Below are positions 7,005 to 11,367 of a stretch of 11,367 nt of DNA, one piece after another. The number at the start of each line of letters is the position of its first letter. The first letter of the stretch is position 1. Below the pieces are notes generated by a model. The model saw only the letters and a program-made list of their open reading frames with translations. It did no database searches and had not been told where the DNA came from. Source of the stretch: Rhodospirillales bacterium (GTDB taxonomy: Bacteria; Pseudomonadota; Alphaproteobacteria; Reyranellales; Reyranellaceae); assembly GCA_013205335.1 (NCBI GenBank), contig JABMNB010000592.1:1-11367 (forward strand), in the 5' to 3' direction. The position numbers were made by a program, and so were the translations under genes.

Positions 7005-7148
7005 TCGTCCTGAGCGAAGTGCCCCCTCAGAAGCCTCGGGGCAGGCTCAGGCGCGCAGTCGAAGGACCTCTTTTCGGTTCAACGCACTGTGCGTCGGAAG
7101 AGAGGTCCTTCGACTGCGCCACCCTTTGGGCGGCTTCGCTCAGGACGA
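7005..7148. repeat. Large multi-armed palindrome between convergent genes
   Basis: Outer arms of 15 bases pair perfectly (7005-7019 with 7134-7148; TCGTCCTGAGCGAAG and its complement). Inside, arms of 19 bases pair perfectly (7053-7071 with 7101-7119; GCGCAGTCGAAGGACCTCT and its complement). The 29-base centre holds a further 5-base-pair hairpin (ACGCA 7082-7086, TGCGT 7090-7094). On the left shoulder GCCCC (7021-7025) pairs with GGGGC (7038-7042). The DNA could therefore form a branched cruciform. It lies in the 188-base gap between the hydroxylase stop (6986) and the M16 stop (7177-7175), where it could end transcription from both sides, although neither side shows a long run of T. It looks like a member of a dispersed repeat family. 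Confidence 0.85.
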
Positions 7149-7174
7149 CGCGTTCTTGCTTGCTCAGCGCTCCT

Positions 7175-8443
7175 CTACGCTGCGAGGCGGCCGGCGATCT
7201 TGTCGAGCGACTCCAGGCCGTCGATCGGGCCAAGGGCGGCGAGGGTGAGTTCGCCCCGTAGCAGGCGGCGAGCGACGCGGCGGACGGCGTCCTGGTCGAC
7301 CGCCTCGATGCGCGAGACGATCTCGGCATAAGGGATCGTGCGACCGTGCACGATCAGGTGGCGCGCAGCCTGCTCGCAGCGCGCGCCGCTCGACTCCAGA
7401 GCCATGAGCGTGCCGGCCTTGATCTGGTTGCGGGCGCGCACCAGTTCCTGCTCGTTCAGCGTATCGGCCACGGTCACGAACTCCTCGCACACCGCGGGCA
7501 CCAGCTCGGCGAGATCGTCCTCGCCGGTACCGGCATAGATGCCGAACAGGCCGCCGTCGGCGTAGGCCGTGTTGAAGCAATGAATGCCGTAGACCAGGCC
7601 GCGCTCCTCGCGGATGCGCTGGAACAGGCGCGAGGACATGCCCCCGCCGAACAGCGTCGAGTAGATGGCCAGCGCAAAATAGTCTGTATCGCGATAGCCG
7701 ATGCCCTCGCAGCCCAGCACGAGATGTGCCTGTTCGAGCACGCGCTGCTCGCGGCCGTCGCCGCCGACATAGGCAAGCGGCACCGGCCGCTCGGCGTTGG
7801 CGGGGGTGCGCGGCACCGAGCCGAAATGCTTCTCGGCGAGATCGACGATCTGGTCGTGCTCGACCCGGCCGGCCGCCGACAGGACCATGTTCGAGGCGGT
7901 GTAGTGACGCGCGAGATAGGCGAAGAGATCGTCGCGGCCGATCGCCTCGACCGAGGTGGCGGTGCCCAGCACCGGCCGGCCGAGCGGCTGGCCCGGCAGC
8001 GCCGTCTCCTGGAACTGGTCGAAGATTACGTCGTCCGGCGTGTCGAGCGCCTGGCCGATCTCCTGCAGGATGACGCCGCGCTCGCGTTGCAGCTCGTCAG
8101 GGTCAAACACCGAGTTACGCAGGATGTCGGAGACCATCTCGATACCCAGCGCCACGTCTTCCTTCAGGACGGAAGCGTGATAGGCGGTGATCTCCCGGCC
8201 GGTATAGGCGTTCAGGCTGCCGCCGACATTCTCGATCTCCTCGGCGATGGCGCGAGCGCTGCGGGTGCGCGTGCCCTTGAAGGCCATATGCTCCAGCATG
8301 TGGGCCATGCCGTTCAGCTCGGCGGTCTCGTGGCGCGTGCCGCAGGCGACCCAGATGCCGAGCGAGGCCGATTCCACTTCCGGCATCGCATCGACGGCGA
8401 CGCGCAGGCCGTTGCCCAGCGTCGTGACTTTCACATTGCTCAC
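7175..8443 (-). CDS. M16 family zinc peptidase (mitochondrial processing peptidase-like)
   Basis: A zinc metallopeptidase of 422 residues, the usual size for single-unit M16B (MPP beta-like) enzymes. The inverted zinc motif HxxEH is His48-Met-Leu-Glu51-His52 in MAHMLEHMAFKGT, and the third ligand is Glu128 in ERGVILQEIG, 76 residues after His52 as expected. The N-terminal LGNGLRVAVD and the C-terminal-domain stretch FGGGMSSRLFQRIREERGLVY are also typical. No signal peptide is seen. The start is GTG at 8443, which overlaps the thrC stop as GTGA (4 bases) and has AAGG 7 bases upstream. An open frame extends back to 8749 but that part lies inside thrC and is not protein-like. Coupling to thrC matches a gene pair I know from other alphaproteobacteria. 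Its natural substrate is unknown; peptide clearance is likely. Confidence 0.93.
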   Translation of the reverse strand: MSNVKVTTLGNGLRVAVDAMPEVESASLGIWVACGTRHETAELNGMAHMLEHMAFKGTRTRSARAIAEEIENVGGSLNAYTGREITAYHASVLKEDVALGIEMVSDILRNSVFDPDELQRERGVILQEIGQALDTPDDVIFDQFQETALPGQPLGRPVLGTATSVEAIGRDDLFAYLARHYTASNMVLSAAGRVEHDQIVDLAEKHFGSVPRTPANAERPVPLAYVGGDGREQRVLEQAHLVLGCEGIGYRDTDYFALAIYSTLFGGGMSSRLFQRIREERGLVYGIHCFNTAYADGGLFGIYAGTGEDDLAELVPAVCEEFVTVADTLNEQELVRARNQIKAGTLMALESSGARCEQAARHLIVHGRTIPYAEIVSRIEAVDQDAVRRVARRLLRGELTLAALGPIDGLESLDKIAGRLAA

Positions 8444-9885
8444 GTGCGCACCTTGCTTCTGGCTGCGGGCGATGCAGCCATCTCCCGGCGTTCGTCGATC
8501 ATGGATTTCAGGGCCTCGATGTCGTTCGGCATGCCGTCGGCGCGTTCGGCGCGCTCCAGCAGGTCCGCGAGACGGGCTGGCAGACGCGGCCGCTGGCCGG
8601 TCGCCTTCTCGACGGCGTCGGGGAACTTGGCGGGATGCGCCGTCGCCAGCACGACCATAGGAATGCCCAGGTCGCGGCGATGCTGCTGGGCCAGCGCATA
8701 GCCCACGGCGGTGTGGGGATCGATCGTCTCGCCGAAGCGCTTCAGGCAATCTTCCATGGCAGCAAGCGTGCCGGCATCGTCGAGCCGGCCCGCATCGAAG
8801 AGCTGCCGCAGCCCCGCCAGCGCGTTGCCGCCGACCTCGAGCGTACCGGTCCTGCGGAAAGCTGCCATGGCATCCGCCAGGGTGACGCCGTTGCGGTCGT
8901 AGAGGTCGAACAGCAGGCGCTCGAAATTGCTCGAGATCTGGATGTCCATGCTGGGGCTCAGCGTCGGCACGACCTCCGACATCGTCATCGTGCCGCTCTC
9001 GAAGAAGCGCGCGAGGATGTCGTTGCTGTTGGCGCCGACCACGAAGTGCGAGATCGGCAGGCCCATCTGCCTGGCGGCGTAGCCCGCATAGACGTTGCCG
9101 AAGTTGCCGCTCGGCACGCTGAACGCCACCGGGCGCTCCGGAGCGCCAAGCTTCAGCGCCGCCCAGAAATAGTAGACGATCTGCGCCATCACGCGGGCGA
9201 AGTTGATCGAGTTCACAGCCGTCAGCGCATGGCGATCGCGAAACGCGAGATCGTTGAAGCAGGCCTTGGCGAGATCCTGACAGTCGTCGAACGTGCCCTG
9301 CACCGCGATATTGTGGACGTTGGGCGCGAGCACGGTCGTCATCTGCCGGCGCTGGACCTCGCTCACACGGCCGCGGGGAAACAGCATGAAGATGTCGATG
9401 GTCGTACGGTCGCGTACCGCCTCGATGGCGGCCGAGCCGGTGTCGCCCGAGGTGGCGCCCACGATCGTGGCGTGCAGGCCACGCGCCGTCAGAGTCTGGT
9501 CGAGCATGCGGCCGAGCAGCTGAAGCGCGACGTCCTTGAACGCCAGCGTCGGGCCGTGGAACAGTTCGAGCAGGTGCAGGCCCGAATCGCCGAGCGGCTT
9601 CAGGGGCGCGACTTCGGGGGTCTCGAACGAGGTATAGGCCTCGCCGATCAGGCGGCGGAAGGTCGCCTCGTCGAAAGCGTCACCGACGAACGGGCGCATG
9701 ACCTGGAACGCGAGTTCGGGGTAGCCCAGCCCTTTCAGCGCCGCGATCTCGGCGGTGCTGAACTGCGGCCATTCGGCCGGCAGATAGAGGCCGCCGTCGC
9801 GGGCCAGGCCCGCCAGCATGATGTCCTCGAAGCCAAGCGGCGCCGGCGTGCCCTGCGAGCCATGGCGGGTGCTGATGTAACGCAT
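8440..9885 (-). CDS. thrC: Threonine synthase
   Basis: A PLP enzyme that converts O-phosphohomoserine to threonine, the last step of threonine synthesis in the cytoplasm. It is 481 residues, typical of the longer bacterial form. The N-terminus MRYISTRHGS is characteristic. The PLP lysine is Lys117 in HGPTLAFKDVALQ. Further family stretches are VGATSGDTGSAAIEA, FMLFPRGRVSEVQRRQM, NSINFARVMAQIVYYF and VPSGNFGNVYAGY. I chose ATG 9885 over the ATG at 9924; the 13 extra residues would come from the repeat-like spacer and are not seen in relatives. No strong Shine-Dalgarno sequence is seen before either start. The stop overlaps the M16 start by 4 bases. It lies 118 bases after the DUF1272 gene, so it may have its own promoter, but I cannot point to one. 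Confidence 0.97.
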   Translation of the reverse strand: MRYISTRHGSQGTPAPLGFEDIMLAGLARDGGLYLPAEWPQFSTAEIAALKGLGYPELAFQVMRPFVGDAFDEATFRRLIGEAYTSFETPEVAPLKPLGDSGLHLLELFHGPTLAFKDVALQLLGRMLDQTLTARGLHATIVGATSGDTGSAAIEAVRDRTTIDIFMLFPRGRVSEVQRRQMTTVLAPNVHNIAVQGTFDDCQDLAKACFNDLAFRDRHALTAVNSINFARVMAQIVYYFWAALKLGAPERPVAFSVPSGNFGNVYAGYAARQMGLPISHFVVGANSNDILARFFESGTMTMSEVVPTLSPSMDIQISSNFERLLFDLYDRNGVTLADAMAAFRRTGTLEVGGNALAGLRQLFDAGRLDDAGTLAAMEDCLKRFGETIDPHTAVGYALAQQHRRDLGIPMVVLATAHPAKFPDAVEKATGQRPRLPARLADLLERAERADGMPNDIEALKSMIDERREMAASPAARSKVRT

Positions 9886-9903
9886 CAAACGTCGCCCCGA
9901 GCC

Positions 9904-9998
9904 CTTTGGAGTGCCTCGCGGCAAGCTCTGCTGAGGGGCCTCTTTTCAACGAGGCACAAAAGAGATCTCTCCACTCCGCTTCGCTCCGGTCGAGATGA
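9904..9998. repeat. Repeat-like palindromic spacer upstream of thrC
   Basis: The 118-base gap between DUF1272 and thrC contains overlapping inverted repeats. GTGCCTCG (9911-9918) pairs with CGAGGCAC (9950-9957), CTCTTTT (9940-9946) pairs with AAAAGAG (9958-9964) and AGAGATCTCT (9961-9970) is a perfect palindrome. Next to it, CTCCACTCCGCTTCGCTCC and GGTCGAGATGAC form an imperfect hairpin of a style common in alphaproteobacterial intergenic repeats. The stems are mutually exclusive. The stretch may terminate the upstream transcript or be a decayed REP unit. It shares the words GCTTCGCTC and CCTCTTTTC with the larger palindrome at 7005-7148. Confidence 0.5.
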
Positions 9999-10003
9999 CA
10001 AAA

Positions 10004-10255
10004 TCAAGCGACCTGCCGACAGGCCTCATGGTCCTTGCGGACCCGCTTGGTGGAGGCCGGGAACTTGGCCAGCGCCTTCTCGGGGCGGCTCGGACGCTTG
10101 ACCAGATCGCCGCCGCAGTTAGGACAGTGCCCGCCCAGACGGGTTTTCGCACAGTCTGCGCAGAACGTGCACTCAAAGGTGCAGATCAGGGCGTCGGACG
10201 CACCGTTGGGCAGGTCCTTGTCGCAGCATTCGCAGTTCGGGCGGAGATCGAGCAT
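10004..10255 (-). CDS. DUF1272 family small cysteine-rich (zinc-binding) protein
   Basis: An 83-residue protein with the DUF1272 pattern: MLDLRPNCECCDKDLP at the start, then ICTFECTFCADCA and GGHCPNCGGDLVKRP. Cysteines at 8, 10, 11, 25, 29, 32, 35, 44 and 47 would suit one or two zinc sites; two CxxC pairs (32-35 and 44-47) are clear. The basic tail (KRPSRPEKALAKFPASTKRVRK) is usual for the family. No function is known to me. The ATG at 10255 follows the M32 stop by nine bases and has a strong GAGGGAG immediately after that stop, so it is very likely translated from the M32 transcript. The link to a carboxypeptidase may be only positional. Confidence 0.92.
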   Translation of the reverse strand: MLDLRPNCECCDKDLPNGASDALICTFECTFCADCAKTRLGGHCPNCGGDLVKRPSRPEKALAKFPASTKRVRKDHEACRQVA

Positions 10256-10265
10256 AGCTCCCTCT
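10256..10265 (-). promoter_or_regulatory. Ribosome binding site of the DUF1272 gene
   Basis: On the minus strand the sequence TAAGAGGGAGCTATG joins the M32 stop codon, a strong purine-rich Shine-Dalgarno sequence and the ATG at 10255. This fixes the start and implies that ribosomes ending M32 can reload at once. Confidence 0.7.
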
Positions 10266-11367
10266 TACGCCTCCAGGTAGCGGCTTTCCAGATGCGCTTT
10301 GAAAGCGGCGGCGCCCAGCGGCGCTCCAGTAGCCCCGCTCAGGATCTCGTCGGTCGTAGCGATCGAGCCCTTGCCATGCACGTTGGTTCGCAACCAGCCC
10401 AGCAAAGGGGCGAAATCGCCTTGTCCGATGGCCTCCATCAAGCCGGGTTCGGCACGCCGGGCGGCGGCGAAGAGTTGGGCCGCGGCCAGCGCCCCCAAAG
10501 TGTAGGTCGGGAAATAGCCCCAGCCGCCGTCGGGCCAATGGATGTCCTGCAGACAGCCCAGGGAATCGTTCGACGGCACGATGCCAAGCAATTCCCACAT
10601 CCCGTCGTTCCAGGCTCCCGGCAGATCGGCCAGCGCGAGATCGCCCGCCAGCATCGCGCGTTCCAGCCGGAAGCGCAGCATGATGTGAAGCGGATAGGTG
10701 ACCTCGTCGGCGTCGACGCGGATGAAACCCGGCGCCACCTTCGTGTAGATCCGGTGAATGTTGTCCTCGGTCCAGGCCGGCCCGTCCTTGGCGAAGGCCG
10801 CACGCATGTGAGGGGCTGCAAAGGCCAAGAAGGCGTCGCTGCGGCAGGCCTGCATCTCCATCAACAGAGACTGGCTCTCGTGCAGGGTCATGCCCCGCGC
10901 ATTGCCGACCGGCTGGTGGCGCCAGGCCTTGGGCAGCCCGGCTTCATAGAGACCGTGACCTGTTTCGTGCAGCACGCCCATCAGGGCGCGGGCGAAATCC
11001 TGCTCGTCGTAGCGCGTGGTGATGCGCACATCGTCCGACGTGCCGCCGGTGAAGGGATGCGCCGACACATCGAGGCGGCCATGATGAAAGTCGAAGCCGA
11101 TCCGGCGGATCATCTCCTCGCCCAGCCGGCGCTGCGCCTCGACGGGAAACGGGCCATCGAGCGGCAACGGATCTGGCTGGCTCCTCTGGCGCTCGAGCAC
11201 GCGCCCCAGCAGGTCGGGCAGAAACCCACGCAGTTCGGCAAAAAGCCCGTCGATGCGTGCCGAACGCCCACCCGGCTCGAACTCGTCGAGCAGCGCGTCG
11301 TAGAGCGATGTGTCGAGCGCGGCGGCCTTCGCCTCGCCGACGCGGCGCATGATCGTCAGGACCTCGG
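10265..11367 (-). CDS. M32 family metallocarboxypeptidase (Taq-type), N-terminus outside window
   Basis: A zinc carboxypeptidase that trims C-terminal residues from peptides in the cytoplasm. The frame is open to the window edge; about 367 codons are present of a family near 500 residues, so roughly 130 N-terminal residues are missing. The Met codon at 11350 lies in the middle of the family's VLxxMRxVGxxKAxAL stretch and is not the true start. Visible motifs are DDVRITTRYDE (the DxRxT motif, about 11032-11000), the zinc site HETGH (10969-10955), HESQS with the third ligand Glu, and the later GFIRVDADEVTYPLHIMLRF that is diagnostic of M32. The stop is TAA at 10267-10265, immediately followed by the DUF1272 ribosome binding site. 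No signal peptide can be judged. Confidence 0.96.
   Translation of the reverse strand, partial: EVLTIMRRVGEAKAAALDTSLYDALLDEFEPGGRSARIDGLFAELRGFLPDLLGRVLERQRSQPDPLPLDGPFPVEAQRRLGEEMIRRIGFDFHHGRLDVSAHPFTGGTSDDVRITTRYDEQDFARALMGVLHETGHGLYEAGLPKAWRHQPVGNARGMTLHESQSLLMEMQACRSDAFLAFAAPHMRAAFAKDGPAWTEDNIHRIYTKVAPGFIRVDADEVTYPLHIMLRFRLERAMLAGDLALADLPGAWNDGMWELLGIVPSNDSLGCLQDIHWPDGGWGYFPTYTLGALAAAQLFAAARRAEPGLMEAIGQGDFAPLLGWLRTNVHGKGSIATTDEILSGATGAPLGAAAFKAHLESRYLEA

Noticed and set aside
7005..7148. Cloverleaf-like fold as a tRNA or structured RNA gene
   Set aside because: No tRNA consensus (T-loop, CCA acceptor or D-loop) is present, and the stems are far longer than tRNA arms.
7346..8701. Long + strand frame (451 codons) antisense to the M16 gene
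   Set aside because: It lies opposite a gene with complete catalytic motifs, and its own product resembles no family.
8444..8749. Extended N-terminus for the M16 peptidase
   Set aside because: The extra codons lie inside thrC and translate to Arg/Pro-rich nonsense, while the GTG at 8443 has a Shine-Dalgarno sequence and the usual N-terminus.
8635..10101. Long + strand frame (488 codons) antisense to thrC
   Set aside because: Composition is Arg/Ala/His-rich without recognisable domains, and it lies opposite a secure thrC. It is a typical high-GC antisense shadow.

Overview
The window is a compact, high-GC stretch with little intergenic DNA. The gene content and the style of the proteins suggest a free-living alphaproteobacterium: a thrC gene overlapping an M16 peptidase gene, a RimJ-type acetyltransferase, a DUF1272 zinc protein, and GC-rich palindromic repeats between genes. 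This is inferred from protein style and gene neighbourhood, and I do not claim a genus.

Left part, + strand (2-2859). The window opens inside uvrB (excision repair helicase, C-terminal half). It is followed by a secreted alpha/beta hydrolase gene that looks broken: an internal deletion of roughly 100 bases also shifts the frame just before the nucleophile elbow. A major facilitator transporter gene comes next and ends 12 bases from the convergent block.

Middle, - strand (6023 down to 2872). This looks like an operon read right to left: RimJ-like GNAT acetyltransferase, intradiol ring-cleavage dioxygenase (hydroxyquinol 1,2-dioxygenase-like, all four iron ligands visible), ABC ATPase (stop and start overlap by one base), a palindromic repeat, then an ABC permease. 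ATPase and permease are of the NitT/TauT/SsuBC type, but there is no substrate-binding protein gene in the window. The context suggests uptake of a small, perhaps aromatic or organic-acid substrate linked to ring cleavage; this is inference.

A 165-base AT-richer divergent spacer (6024-6188) separates this operon from a + strand gene for a soluble aspartyl/asparaginyl beta-hydroxylase-like Fe(II)/2-oxoglutarate enzyme (6189-6986). A 144-base multi-armed palindrome (7005-7148) lies between that gene and the convergent M16 gene.

Right part, - strand (11367 down to 7175). M32 carboxypeptidase (N-terminus outside the window), DUF1272 zinc protein, a third repeat-like spacer, thrC (threonine synthase) and an M16 zinc peptidase overlapping thrC by four bases. 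These are mostly housekeeping genes.

I found no RNA genes, CRISPR, insertion sequences or phage genes, and no gene-free stretch over 300 bases. I do not see a clear undescribed system. The best leads are the dioxygenase/ABC operon without a binding protein, the three structured repeats (one of which supplies the likely ribosome binding site of the permease) and the decayed hydrolase.
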